DNA of 64,000 nucleotides, taken from positions 4,526,001 through 4,590,000 of the forward strand of contig NZ_JALN02000001.1 in the NCBI RefSeq assembly GCF_000559085.1. The letters are read 5' to 3'. A model generated the notes under the pieces. The model made no database searches. It saw only the letters and a program-made list of their open reading frames with translations, and was not told the origin of the DNA. Made by a program: the position numbers and the translations under genes. Positions 28,162-38,231 of the stretch are shown here, piece by piece; positions within the stretch are counted from its first letter, which is position 1; each line of letters opens with the position of its first letter. Source of the stretch: Mycolicibacterium aromaticivorans JS19b1 = JCM 16368 (GTDB lineage: Bacteria > Actinomycetota > Actinomycetes > Mycobacteriales > Mycobacteriaceae).

Positions 28162-30429
28162 TCATCGAACGGCAATCCCGTTGTTCTGCAACGACAGCGC
28201 TGGGCTGGGCTCGACATGAAGAACCCGGGCACTGCCGATGTCGTAGAACAGGCCGATGACCTTCAGCCGGCCCTGCTCGTGCAGGTCGTGGATCAGCGGG
28301 TGACCCACCAGGGTGTCGACCTGGACGGCAACACTGACCATGCTCAGCTGGTCTGCGGTGCTGAAGCCCTGCTCGGCGGCCGATTGCGCTATCGGGTGCC
28401 GGCCCTCGTCGAAGGTATCCAGAGCCGGCTGAGCGTACTTCAGCCAGGACCGGAGGTGTTCCTCGCCGGGTCGGCGCGGCGCCCCGACGCCTTGCTCCCG
28501 CAAGGCGGCATGCATTGCGCCGCAGGAGGAATGGCCGCACACGACGATCGACGACACGTTCAACCTCCCGACCGCGAAGGCGATCGCCGCTTCCACGGAA
28601 TAGTCGTGCTGGTCGGCGGGCACGAGGTTGCCGACGTTGCGCACGGTGAACAGGTCACCCGGCCCGCTGCTGGTGATCGCGTTGGGCACGATCCGGGCGT
28701 CGGTGCACGTGATGAACAACGTCTCGGCGGTGTTGGTGTGCGCCAATTTCTCCATGTGCGGCCGGATGTGGGGAGCAGTCCTGCGGTGGTACACCTCGAC
28801 GCCGTCGAGAACGGACTGGCCTGCGGTGTCGCGCCGTTCATGGCCGATGGTGGTCAGCGGGTCCTGCCACGAACTCCACGGCACGATGCCGAGCCGCTTG
28901 TCGATCATTCCGAAGGAGCGCTGGGGCGGCCCGTCCAGCGCGCTGCTCAGTTCGACCGAGCCCACTTCCTGCACCAGAACGCTGCCGCCTGACGCCTCGT
29001 GCTGCCGCTGCCAGTCCTCGATCACCTGGTGTGCGGCGTGGTCGATGAAGTCCACCGAAATCTCCAGTGTGACGCGCACACCGGGAGGCACCGACGCCAG
29101 TGTCTTGTGCAGCTGAGGCAGCGACAGGAACGTGGCCGATCCTTCCACGGCGACGCGCCAATCGTCGTTGTCATCGTCGGCCGGCTGGGCATGGATCCTG
29201 GCGCGTGCCACTCGCCAGACCGTCAGCACGACCGCCAGCGCCAGCCCGAGCAGGACACCTTCGAGCAGGTTGAGGAAGACCACCCCGGTGATCGTCACCA
29301 GATAGACGGCGATATCGCCGGTCCGGCGTGCGGTCTTGATGTGGCTGAGCTTGACCAGCTGAATGCCGATGACGATGAGCAACCCGGCCAGCGCCGCGGT
29401 CGGAATCTGCTGGGCCAGACCGGCGAACGGCAGGGCGAAGACCAGCACCCACACGCCGTGCAACATCGCCGACGCACGGGTTTTGGCGCCCGCGGTCACA
29501 TTGGCCGAGCTGCGCACGATCACACCTGTGATCGGCAGTCCGCCGACGGCGCCCGAGACGACGTTGGCAGCGCCCTGTCCCACGAGTTCGCGGTTCAGAT
29601 TCGACCGCGGGCCGTCCTGCATGCGGTCCACGGCGACCGCGGTGAGCAAGCTCTCGACGCTGGCGATGAGTGCGACGGTGATTACGCCCGTGGCGAACGC
29701 GCCCCAGTTACCCTCCGGCAGGCCCGGTGGCTTCAAGGCGTCGAGCAGTGAACCGTTGAGCTGGATGCGCGGCACATTCATCGCGAAGAGCACCGACACC
29801 GCGCTGGCGCCGACGATCGCGACCAGCGGCCCGGGCACCTTGCGAATCTTCGCCGGCATCCAGCGCCAGCTCACCAGGATCCCGATCACCAGGAGCCCGA
29901 CGGCCAACCCGGCGTGATCGGCGGCGAGCAACTGACCGGGCAGTTCGGTGATGTTGCGCCAGGCCGAGCTCTCGGAGCTCCCGCCCAGCAGGACATGGAC
30001 CTGCTGCAGCGCGATCGTGACGCCGATGCCGGCGAGCATGGCGTGCACCACCATCGGTGAGATCGCCAGCGCTGCGCGGCCCACCCGGCTGACTCCCAGC
30101 AGTACCTGGAGGATGCCCGCGCAGACGGTGATTGCGCAGGTCACGGCCCAGCCGAATTCGGCCACCAGGCCCGCGACGATCACCGTCAACCCGGCGGCGG
30201 GACCGCTGACCTGCAGCGGCGACCCGCCCAGGGCGCCGGCAACCACACCGCCCACGATCGCCGCGATCAGCCCCGCCAGCACCGGTGCATCGGAGGCGAT
30301 GGCGATGCCAAGGGACAGCGGTAGGGCCACCAGGAAGACCACCAACGAGGCCGGTAGGTCGTAGCGCAGGAGGGTGGACATCCTGCCCGGGTCTTCAGAA
30401 CCCTCGAGTGGCGCAGTTGAACGCTGCAA
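28162..30429 (-). CDS. SulP transporter fused to beta-carbonic anhydrase (Rv3273-like)
   Basis: A 755-residue fusion. Residues about 20-430 form a SulP anion transporter (SLGIAIASDAPVLAGLIAAI; GGLPITGVIVRSSANVTAGA). A STAS-like segment spans about 445-530. The C-terminal 200 residues are a beta-carbonic anhydrase with zinc ligands in FITCTDARIVP and VVCGHSSCGAM. It should import bicarbonate or a related anion and interconvert CO2 and bicarbonate at the membrane. M. tuberculosis Rv3273 has the same architecture. The TTG start at 30429 is set by AGGAG 7 nt upstream; the ATG at 30381 has no such site. Confidence 0.88.
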   Translation of the reverse strand: MQRSTAPLEGSEDPGRMSTLLRYDLPASLVVFLVALPLSLGIAIASDAPVLAGLIAAIVGGVVAGALGGSPLQVSGPAAGLTVIVAGLVAEFGWAVTCAITVCAGILQVLLGVSRVGRAALAISPMVVHAMLAGIGVTIALQQVHVLLGGSSESSAWRNITELPGQLLAADHAGLAVGLLVIGILVSWRWMPAKIRKVPGPLVAIVGASAVSVLFAMNVPRIQLNGSLLDALKPPGLPEGNWGAFATGVITVALIASVESLLTAVAVDRMQDGPRSNLNRELVGQGAANVVSGAVGGLPITGVIVRSSANVTAGAKTRASAMLHGVWVLVFALPFAGLAQQIPTAALAGLLIVIGIQLVKLSHIKTARRTGDIAVYLVTITGVVFLNLLEGVLLGLALAVVLTVWRVARARIHAQPADDDNDDWRVAVEGSATFLSLPQLHKTLASVPPGVRVTLEISVDFIDHAAHQVIEDWQRQHEASGGSVLVQEVGSVELSSALDGPPQRSFGMIDKRLGIVPWSSWQDPLTTIGHERRDTAGQSVLDGVEVYHRRTAPHIRPHMEKLAHTNTAETLFITCTDARIVPNAITSSGPGDLFTVRNVGNLVPADQHDYSVEAAIAFAVGRLNVSSIVVCGHSSCGAMHAALREQGVGAPRRPGEEHLRSWLKYAQPALDTFDEGRHPIAQSAAEQGFSTADQLSMVSVAVQVDTLVGHPLIHDLHEQGRLKVIGLFYDIGSARVLHVEPSPALSLQNNGIAVR

Positions 30430-30750
30430 GGCCAGACTCCTGTCTGCGTATGCGAGATCTATTAATTGACAGTCGATTCACGGATCGTTCCGCCGAATCG
30501 AAACGAATTCACAAGCGCGACAGTAGGTGTGGCGAAAGACTGTCTTCAAGGAATCCATATCGGATCCATATCTGCGGGCACTCGGCGCGGCCGAGTCGTG
30601 ACCAAAGTGTGTCGCGTCTAACAGATTGTTGCGGAATGCTCTGGCCGCGAACGCAATACGACAACGCCTTCAGTAGGGCCGCGACCGGGCAAGATATGAA
30701 ACAGATATGGGGTCCATGACAGATTCATGTGTTTTCCCCAGAATCGAAGT
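30430..30750. promoter_or_regulatory. Divergent promoter region with 11-bp-period repeat boxes
   Basis: This 321-bp region separates the SulP fusion gene (-) and the two-component operon (+). ATCCATATC occurs at 30553-30561 and 30564-30572, an 11-bp period. GATATG, the reverse complement of its core, occurs at 30693-30698 and 30704-30709, again with period 11. OmpR/PhoB-type regulators bind such direct repeats. No gene was seen in the region. Confidence 0.6.
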
Positions 30751-31530
30751 ATGGCTATACCGGTCGCACCGTCAACGTCTCGTCCCCTCCGCCCCCGTCA
30801 GGCCATCCTCGGGCAGCTTCCGCGCATCTCCCGCGCCGACGGTTCGCCCATCCGCGTACTTCTCGTCGACGACGAGCCGGCGCTGACGAATCTGGTCAAG
30901 ATGGCCTTGCACTACGAGGGCTGGGAGGTGGAAACGGCCGGCGACGGTCGTGACGCCTTGTCGAAGTTCCGGGAGTTCGAGCCGGATCTGCTGGTGCTCG
31001 ACATCATGCTGCCCGACACCGACGGACTGCAGATCCTCAAGATGACGCGGGAGACCGAGGGCTATACGCCGACGCTGTTCCTGACGGCGCGGGATTCGGT
31101 GATGGACCGGGTGACGGGGCTGACCGCGGGAGCCGACGACTATCTGACCAAGCCGTTCAGCCTCGAGGAGTTGGTCGCCCGGCTGCGGGGCCTGCTGCGC
31201 CGGTCCAAGGCCACCACCGCGCCCGAGGACGAGGTGCTCAAGGTGGGCGATCTTGTGCTGGACGGGCCGAGTCGTGAGGTCACCCGGGGCGACGAGCAGA
31301 TCTCGCTGACCACCACCGAGTTCGAGCTGCTGCGGTATCTGATGCGCAACCCGCGTCGCGCTGTCACCCGCGCCGAGATCCTGGACCGGGTGTGGAACTA
31401 CGGCTTCGGCGGCCGGTCCAGCATCGTCGACCTCTACATCTCCTATCTGCGCCGCAAGGTCGACGCCGGGCGCGAACCGATGATCCATACGGTGCGCGGT
31501 GTCGGCTACATGCTGCGGCCGCAGCGGTGA
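30751..31530 (+). CDS. OmpR/PhoB-family response regulator
   Basis: A 259-residue regulator: receiver domain about 35-150 (VLLVDDEPALTNLVKM, phosphoacceptor Asp in LLVLDIMLPDTDG, KPFSLEEL) and winged-helix effector about 160-255 (LTTTEFELLRYLMRNPRRAV; SSIVDLYISYLRRKVD; HTVRGVGYMLRP). Length and partner size recall TrcR/TrcS, but the identity is not certain. The start could also be the ATG at 30727. Its stop overlaps the kinase GTG start. Likely binds the 11-bp repeats upstream and controls its own operon and perhaps the divergent SulP gene. Confidence 0.88.
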   Translation: MAIPVAPSTSRPLRPRQAILGQLPRISRADGSPIRVLLVDDEPALTNLVKMALHYEGWEVETAGDGRDALSKFREFEPDLLVLDIMLPDTDGLQILKMTRETEGYTPTLFLTARDSVMDRVTGLTAGADDYLTKPFSLEELVARLRGLLRRSKATTAPEDEVLKVGDLVLDGPSREVTRGDEQISLTTTEFELLRYLMRNPRRAVTRAEILDRVWNYGFGGRSSIVDLYISYLRRKVDAGREPMIHTVRGVGYMLRPQR

Positions 31531-33062
31531 GGCCGGCCACCCACGGCGAGAGGCGGTGGCGTCCGCGTTCACTGCGCAGGCGGTTGGTCATCTGGGTCTC
31601 GGCGATCAGCAGCGTGGCGATGATCGCCATCGGCGCGGTCGCGGTGATGAGTCTGCGCGACGAGGCGATGAGCCTTGCCAACAGTCAGGTGTCCAATTCG
31701 CTTGCCGCGTTCAGCTATTCGTATTCCAAGGCCAAGCGGTTCGGGGACATCGAACAACCAGCGGACGACGGCAGCGCCGATCACGGTGATTTCGACGAGT
31801 TCCCGGGCCAGGGGCCGGGCACGGTGATCGCGATGCTGCGCGACGATCGGGTGGTCTACGCCAGCGCGTTCACCGACGGCGAACCCGTCCCGGCTCCGCC
31901 GGACGCACTGCGCGCATTGGAGAAGATCAACTGGGCAGGCGGCGATCCGCAGACCGTCGAACTCGGCGACATGGGGTCGCATCGGGTCGGGCACCGGGAT
32001 TTCCCGGGCGGCGAGCGGCTGGTGTCGGCGGTGTCGCTGGATCTGGCGAACAAGACCGTCACGGGCAAAGGTCTGACCGTGGTGATCCTGGTGGTCGTCG
32101 CTGTGGCGCTCACCGCGTTGGGAACGATGATCGTGGTGAACTACGCGTTGCGGCCGCTGCGGCGCGTCGCGGACGTCGCCGCCAAGGTCGCCGACCTTCC
32201 CCTGGACCCCACCGACTACCGGATCACCGCCCGGGTGAGCCCGGCCGACACCGACCGGGCCAGTGAGGTCGGGGTCGTCGGTCATACCCTCAACCGGCTG
32301 TTGTCCAATGTCGATTCCGCGCTCGGCGATATCGCGGCGTCCGACCGCCGAACGCGCCAATTCCTCACCGATGCCAGCCATGAACTGCGCACACCGCTGG
32401 CCGCGATCCTCGGTTACGCCGAACTGACCCGCCAGGACAGCGACTTGCTGCCGCCGACCACCGAGTACGCGCTGGCCCGCATCGAGGCGGAATCACGCCG
32501 GATGGCGTCCTTGGTGGCCGACCTGCTGCTGCTGTCGCGCCTCGACGAGGGCGGTGACCTGGAGCTCGAAGACCTCGACCTGTGCGACGTGGTCGCCGAC
32601 GCGGTGAACGACGCTGCGGTGAGTGCGCCGGACCATCAGTTCATGATCGACCTGCCCGACGAAGCCATCTGGGTTCGTGGCGACCGCGCCCGGTTGCATC
32701 AGCTGCTGGCGAACCTGCTCGGCAACGCGCGGGTGCACACCCCCGCGGGAGTCACGGTCAACACATCCCTCACCAGGGGCGGCGGCGGGCGGGTGGAACT
32801 CGTCGTCAGCGACGACGGTCCCGGCATACCCGAGGAGATCATGCCCAATCTGTTCGGCCGGTTCGTCCGGGCGGACAAGTCGCGGTCGCGCGAGCTGGGT
32901 TGCAGTGGGTTGGGGCTGGCGATCGTCCTGTCGATCGTGGAAGCCCACGGCGGCACGGTGAGCGCGCAATCCCGCCCGGGCAGAACTCAATTCACGGTGA
33001 GCCTGCCGGCCGCCGGTCAGCTGGCCGAGAACTGGTCGGCGACGCCGCCGTCCATGTCGTAG
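31527..33062 (+). CDS. Sensor histidine kinase
   Basis: A 511-residue membrane kinase, partner of the preceding regulator (GTGA overlap). TM1 spans about residues 20-42, an extracytoplasmic sensor of about 140 residues follows, TM2 (GLTVVILVVVAVALTALGTM), then HAMP. The H-box is SHELRTPLAAILGYAEL; N-box NLLGNARVHTP, G1 DDGPGIP and G2 GLGLAIV complete the ATPase domain. The signal is unknown. Its 3' end overlaps a convergent gene by 46 bp. Confidence 0.9.
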   Translation: MRPATHGERRWRPRSLRRRLVIWVSAISSVAMIAIGAVAVMSLRDEAMSLANSQVSNSLAAFSYSYSKAKRFGDIEQPADDGSADHGDFDEFPGQGPGTVIAMLRDDRVVYASAFTDGEPVPAPPDALRALEKINWAGGDPQTVELGDMGSHRVGHRDFPGGERLVSAVSLDLANKTVTGKGLTVVILVVVAVALTALGTMIVVNYALRPLRRVADVAAKVADLPLDPTDYRITARVSPADTDRASEVGVVGHTLNRLLSNVDSALGDIAASDRRTRQFLTDASHELRTPLAAILGYAELTRQDSDLLPPTTEYALARIEAESRRMASLVADLLLLSRLDEGGDLELEDLDLCDVVADAVNDAAVSAPDHQFMIDLPDEAIWVRGDRARLHQLLANLLGNARVHTPAGVTVNTSLTRGGGGRVELVVSDDGPGIPEEIMPNLFGRFVRADKSRSRELGCSGLGLAIVLSIVEAHGGTVSAQSRPGRTQFTVSLPAAGQLAENWSATPPSMS

Positions 33063-33340
33063 ACCCGGGCGTGCAGGACCGTGCGATTACGCAGCGCGGC
33101 CCGGACCGCCCGGTGCAGGCCGTCCTCTAGGTAGATCACGCCACGCCACCGGACCGCGTGCGGGAAGAGGTCGCCGTAGAACGTCGAGTCTTCGGACAGC
33201 AGGCGGTCCAATGCCAGCACCGTCGTCGTCGTGACCAACTCGTCGAGCCGGATCTGTCGCGGCGGAATCTGCGACCAGTCGCGGTAGGAGAGGCTGTGCT
33301 CGGGGTATGGCTTGCCGTCCCGAACGCCTTTGAAGATCAT
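33017..33340 (-). CDS. Conserved mycobacterial protein with ParB-like motif (Rv2375-like)
   Basis: A 107-residue protein with no signal peptide. The segment VLALDRLLSEDSTFYGDLFP followed by RGVIYLEDGLHRAVRAALRN resembles the DG-x-HR turn of ParB/sulfiredoxin-like folds, but the similarity is short and gives no function. M. tuberculosis has a similar protein (Rv2375) just upstream of hrcA, also divergent from it. Confidence 0.65.
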   Translation of the reverse strand: MIFKGVRDGKPYPEHSLSYRDWSQIPPRQIRLDELVTTTTVLALDRLLSEDSTFYGDLFPHAVRWRGVIYLEDGLHRAVRAALRNRTVLHARVYDMDGGVADQFSAS

Positions 33341-33452
33341 CGGGCCGTCGTCCCTGCCGACCGACCCCGCGTCACCATTCGAGCAAGGCTAGTCGCTGCA
33401 GGCCCCGACGTCAGCGGTGGGCGAACATCCGTGCGCACGTAACACCGAGCCG

Positions 33453-33479
33453 GTGGCACTCCGAGTGCGCGGGTGCTAA
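33453..33479. promoter_or_regulatory. CIRCE-like HrcA operator
   Basis: GTGGCACTC-N9-GGGTGCTAA (33453-33479) matches the CIRCE layout (consensus TTAGCACTC-N9-GAGTGCTAA) with a degenerate left arm and one change in the right arm. It lies 50 bp before the hrcA start. The 9-bp spacer itself begins CGAGTGC, creating a second, tight palindrome GCACTC-c-GAGTGC (33456-33468). Confidence 0.7.
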
Positions 33480-33528
33480 ATGTGGGCGTTTGTGTCCGTA
33501 AAATGGAGACGACTTGGAGGTGTACCAG

Positions 33529-34566
33529 ATGGGAAGTGCTGACGACCGTCGCTTCGAGGTGCTCCGTGCCATCGTCGCCGACTTCGTGGCGACCAAAGAA
33601 CCGATCGGTTCCAAAGCCCTCGTCGACCGCCACAATCTGGGCGTATCCAGCGCAACGGTGCGCAATGACATGGCGGTCTTGGAAGCGGAGGGCTACATCA
33701 CCCAGCCCCACACCAGCTCGGGGCGAGTGCCCACCGAGAAGGGCTACCGCGAGTTCGTCGACCGCATCGACGACGTCAAACCGCTGTCGGGCTCCGAGCG
33801 CCGAGCGATCCTGCAGTTCCTGGAATCCGGCGTCGACCTCGACGACGTGCTGCGGCGCGCGGTGAAGCTGTTGGCCCAGCTGACTCGGCAGGTCGCGATC
33901 GTCCAGTACCCGACGCTGTCGACCTCGACGGTGCGGCACCTGGAGATCGTGGCGTTGACGCCGGCCCGGCTGTTGATGGTGGTGATCACCGACTCCGGCC
34001 GGGTCGACCAGCGCATCGTCGAGTTGGGCGACACCATCGACGACCACCAGCTGTCCCAGCTGCGCGAATTGCTCGGGCAGGCGTTGGAGGGCAAACGGCT
34101 GGCGGCGGCGTCGGTTGCGGTCGCCGACCTGGCCGCGCGGCTGGATGGGTCGGGCGGCCTCGGCGATGCCGTCGGCCGGTCGGCCACGGTGCTCCTCGAG
34201 TCGTTGGTGGAGCACAATGAGGAACGTCTGCTGATGGGCGGCACCGCCAACCTGACCCGCAACACCGCCGACTTCGGGGGATCGCTGCGTTCCATCCTCG
34301 AAGCTCTTGAGGAACAGGTCGTGGTGCTTCGCCTGCTGGCCGCCTCACAGGAAGCGGGTAAGGTCACGGTGCGCATCGGTCAGGAAACGGAGGCCGAGCA
34401 GATGGCCGGAACGTCGGTCATCAGCACGACCTACGGCAGCTCGGGCACCGTGTACGGCGGCATGGGTGTTTTGGGACCCACCAGAATGGACTATCCGGGA
34501 ACTATCGCCAACGTCGCAGCTGTTGCGATGTACATCGGCGATGTCCTAGGGCACCGAGCCGGGTAG
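33529..34566 (+). CDS. hrcA: Heat-inducible transcription repressor HrcA
   Basis: A 345-residue repressor of class I heat-shock genes that binds CIRCE. The N-terminal winged helix is [41 protein letters not shown] and [21 protein letters not shown]-like and insertion domains follow, ending [25 protein letters not shown] lies 8 nt before the ATG. Followed by dnaJ2 after 57 bp, as in other mycobacteria. It should repress itself and the chaperonin operons elsewhere. Confidence 0.95.
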   Translation: MGSADDRRFEVLRAIVADFVATKEPIGSKALVDRHNLGVSSATVRNDMAVLEAEGYITQPHTSSGRVPTEKGYREFVDRIDDVKPLSGSERRAILQFLESGVDLDDVLRRAVKLLAQLTRQVAIVQYPTLSTSTVRHLEIVALTPARLLMVVITDSGRVDQRIVELGDTIDDHQLSQLRELLGQALEGKRLAAASVAVADLAARLDGSGGLGDAVGRSATVLLESLVEHNEERLLMGGTANLTRNTADFGGSLRSILEALEEQVVVLRLLAASQEAGKVTVRIGQETEAEQMAGTSVISTTYGSSGTVYGGMGVLGPTRMDYPGTIANVAAVAMYIGDVLGHRAG

Positions 34567-34623
34567 CCGGCGACATTAGACATGCGAGCCGGCTAACCGG
34601 CGGGGAAATTCGAAAGGTCAACA

Positions 34624-35766
34624 GTGGCACGGGACTACTACGGCTTGCTCGGGGTGAGCAAGGGCGCCAGCGATCAGGAGCTCAAGCGCGCCTATCGGAA
34701 GCTGGCCCGCGAATACCATCCCGACGTCAACCCCGACGAAGAAGCCCAGCACAAATTCAAGGAGATCAGCGCCGCCTACGAGGTGCTCTCCGACCCGGAG
34801 AAGCGGCGCATCGTCGACCTGGGCGGCGACCCGCTGGAGGGCGCCGCGGCGGGAGCCAACGGGTTCAGCGGCTTCGGTGGTCTGGGTGATGTGTTCGAGG
34901 CGTTCTTCGGCGGCGGCGGTGCGGCGCGCGGCCCGATCGGCCGGGTGCGGCCCGGTTCGGACTCGCTGCTGCGGATGCGCCTGGATTTGTCGGAGTGCGC
35001 GACCGGGGTGACCAAGCAGGTGACCGTCGACACCGCGGTGCTCTGTGATGTGTGCCAGGGCAAGGGAACTCACGGTGACTCCACGCCCGTAGCCTGTGAC
35101 ACCTGCGGCGGACGCGGCGAGGTGCAGACGGTGCAGCGTTCGCTGCTGGGCCAGGTCATGACCTCCCGGCCGTGCCCTACCTGCCGCGGCGTCGGCGAGG
35201 TCATTCCCGATCCCTGCCACCGGTGTGCCGGCGATGGACGAGTGCGTGCCCGCCGCGACATCAGCGTGAAGATTCCGGCCGGTGTCGGTGACGGCATGCG
35301 GGTTCGGTTGGCCGCGCAGGGCGAGGTCGGCCCGGGTGGCGGCCCGGCGGGCGACCTGTACGTCGAGGTCCACGAGCAGCAGCACGACATCTTCGTCCGC
35401 GACGGTGACGACCTGCATTGCACCGTGTCGGTGCCGATGGTCGACGCCGCGCTCGGTACCTCGGTCACCGTCGACGGGATCCTCGACGGGCTGACCGAGA
35501 TCGTCATCGCGCCGGGCACCCAACCCGGTTCGGTGACCACGCTGCGCGGGCACGGTATGCCGCATCTGCGTTCCGGGGTCCGGGGTGACCTGCATGCGCA
35601 CATCGAGGTGACGGTGCCGGGCAAGCTCGACGCCCGGGCCAAGGAACTGCTCACCGAGTTCAAGACCCGCAGCCACGCCGAACCCGAGGTCAAATCCACA
35701 CACTCCATGGCAGGCAACACCGGCGGACTGTTCAGCCGGCTGCGCGAAACATTCAGCGGCCGTTAG
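34624..35766 (+). CDS. dnaJ2: Molecular chaperone DnaJ2
   Basis: A 380-residue type I J-protein. J-domain residues 1-68 with HPD (YHPDVNPDE), a Gly/Phe-rich linker, then four zinc repeats ([41 protein letters not shown]) and the C-terminal substrate-binding barrels. It stimulates DnaK. GTG start at 34624. It follows hrcA, so it is heat-inducible through HrcA. Two imperfect copies of a GAGCCGG/CCGGCG stretch (34557-34573 and about 34590-34607) lie in and after the hrcA stop. Confidence 0.94.
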   Translation: MARDYYGLLGVSKGASDQELKRAYRKLAREYHPDVNPDEEAQHKFKEISAAYEVLSDPEKRRIVDLGGDPLEGAAAGANGFSGFGGLGDVFEAFFGGGGAARGPIGRVRPGSDSLLRMRLDLSECATGVTKQVTVDTAVLCDVCQGKGTHGDSTPVACDTCGGRGEVQTVQRSLLGQVMTSRPCPTCRGVGEVIPDPCHRCAGDGRVRARRDISVKIPAGVGDGMRVRLAAQGEVGPGGGPAGDLYVEVHEQQHDIFVRDGDDLHCTVSVPMVDAALGTSVTVDGILDGLTEIVIAPGTQPGSVTTLRGHGMPHLRSGVRGDLHAHIEVTVPGKLDARAKELLTEFKTRSHAEPEVKSTHSMAGNTGGLFSRLRETFSGR

Positions 35767-35778
35767 GCTCCGGCTTCC

Positions 35779-36537
35779 GTGGCCGACACACTGTTTTTCG
35801 TCGACGCCATTCCGGTGGTGGGGCAGCGTGCTGTCGTCGACGGCGACGAGGGTTTCCACGCCGCGACGGTCCGACGCATCCGGCCCGGCGAAACTCTCGT
35901 CCTGTCTGACGGCGAGGGCACCCTGGCCCGCTGCGAGGTGGACGAGACCACCAAGCGCGGGTTCTCGGCCCAGGTGCTTGAGCGCTGGACGCTCCCGCGT
36001 CCGCATCCGACGGTGACCGTCGCGCAGGGCATTCCGAAATCGGAGCGCTCGGAACTGGCGATCGAGCTGGCCACCGAGGCCGGTGCCGACGACTTCATCG
36101 CCTGGCAGGCCGACCGGTGTGTGGCGCGCTGGGACGGCGAACGCGCCGAGAAGGGCCTGCGCCGGTGGCGGGCGGTGGCGCGGTCGGCGGCGCGACAATC
36201 GCGGCGAGGCTATATCCCACCTATCGACGGCCCGGTCGCGACGGCTGCACTGACCGACCTGGTCGCCCAGCGGGTCGGGGCCGGCGGACTGGTTCTGGCT
36301 CTCCACGAATCGGCCGACCGCCCGCTGGCTGAACTGCCGTTCGCCCAAGCGGCGTCGATCATGCTGATCGTGGGCCCCGAAGGTGGGATCAGCGACGCCG
36401 AACTCGAGCGGCTGGCTGAGGCCGGGGCAACCGCGGTCCGGCTGGGTCCGACGGTGCTGCGCACCACGACTGCCGCGGCGGTGGCCCTCGGCGCGTTGGG
36501 GGTGTTGACCGGGCGCTGGTCGCATCAGCGTCGGTAG
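35779..36537 (+). CDS. rsmE: 16S rRNA (uracil1498-N3)-methyltransferase RsmE
   Basis: A 252-residue SPOUT methyltransferase. An N-terminal PUA-like domain (about 1-70) is followed by the knotted SAM-binding domain with [30 protein letters not shown] and [16 protein letters not shown]. It methylates U1498 of 16S rRNA. GTG start 12 bp after dnaJ2, so part of the hrcA-dnaJ2 operon. Confidence 0.92.
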   Translation: MADTLFFVDAIPVVGQRAVVDGDEGFHAATVRRIRPGETLVLSDGEGTLARCEVDETTKRGFSAQVLERWTLPRPHPTVTVAQGIPKSERSELAIELATEAGADDFIAWQADRCVARWDGERAEKGLRRWRAVARSAARQSRRGYIPPIDGPVATAALTDLVAQRVGAGGLVLALHESADRPLAELPFAQAASIMLIVGPEGGISDAELERLAEAGATAVRLGPTVLRTTTAAAVALGALGVLTGRWSHQRR

Positions 36538-36600
36538 CGGTCGGGCCACATCGGAAACCGGACTGTGGGTTGACCAGTGGGAGGTGCGGCGTTCGGACGG

Positions 36601-36606
36601 TAAACT
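36601..36606 (+). promoter_or_regulatory. -10 box upstream of phoH
   Basis: TAAACT fits TANNNT and lies about 49 nt before the phoH GTG, inside the 117-bp gap after rsmE. It would start the phoH-ybeY-corC-era operon. Confidence 0.45.
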
Positions 36607-36654
36607 GGTGTTTTCGACCTAACCGGAACCCAGGAAGCAGGCTTCGAAGACCAC

Positions 36655-37683
<1,029 letters not shown>

Positions 37684-37694
37684 GGGCATCTCAC

Positions 37695-38231
37695 ATGACC
37701 ATCGAGGTATCCAATGAATCCGGCCTCGACGTTTCCGAAGAGGAACTGATCAGCGTCGCGCGCTTCGTGATTCGTCGCATGGACGTCAATCCGGCCGCTG
37801 AGCTGTCGATGGTGTTGCTGGACACCAACGCGATGGCCGACCTCCACATGCGCTGGATGGACCTGCCCGGCCCCACCGACGTGATGAGCTTCCCGATGGA
37901 CGAGCTCGAGCCCGGCGGTCGCCCGGATGCGCCCGAGCCGGGGCCGTCGATGCTCGGTGACATCGTGTTGTGTCCGCAGTTCGCCGCCGATCAGGCCACC
38001 GCTGCCGGTCACAGCCTCGGTCAGGAACTGGCGCTGTTGACCGTGCACGGCGTGCTGCATCTGCTGGGCTATGACCATGCCGAGCCGGATGAGGAAAAGG
38101 AGATGTTCGACCTGCAACGCACCCTTCTCGAAGAGTGGGTGGCCGAGCAGGTCGAGGCATACCACCAGGATCGGCAGATCGAGAAGGACCGTCGACTGCT
38201 CGACAAGTCACAGTTCTTCGACGAACCGTGA
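37695..38231 (+). CDS. ybeY: rRNA maturation endoribonuclease YbeY
   Basis: A 178-residue zinc RNase. The metal motif [11 protein letters not shown] (H-x3-H-x5-H) is complete near residue 120, with MSFPMDE and GDIVLCP earlier. It takes part in 16S rRNA 3' end maturation and 70S quality control. The stop overlaps the next start (GTGA). Confidence 0.95.
   Translation: MTIEVSNESGLDVSEEELISVARFVIRRMDVNPAAELSMVLLDTNAMADLHMRWMDLPGPTDVMSFPMDELEPGGRPDAPEPGPSMLGDIVLCPQFAADQATAAGHSLGQELALLTVHGVLHLLGYDHAEPDEEKEMFDLQRTLLEEWVAEQVEAYHQDRQIEKDRRLLDKSQFFDEP

Noticed and set aside
34618..36549. 643-codon open frame antisense to dnaJ2 and rsmE
   Set aside because: Low-complexity Arg/Gly/His composition, no ribosome binding site, and it mirrors two certain genes; typical of high-GC shadow frames.
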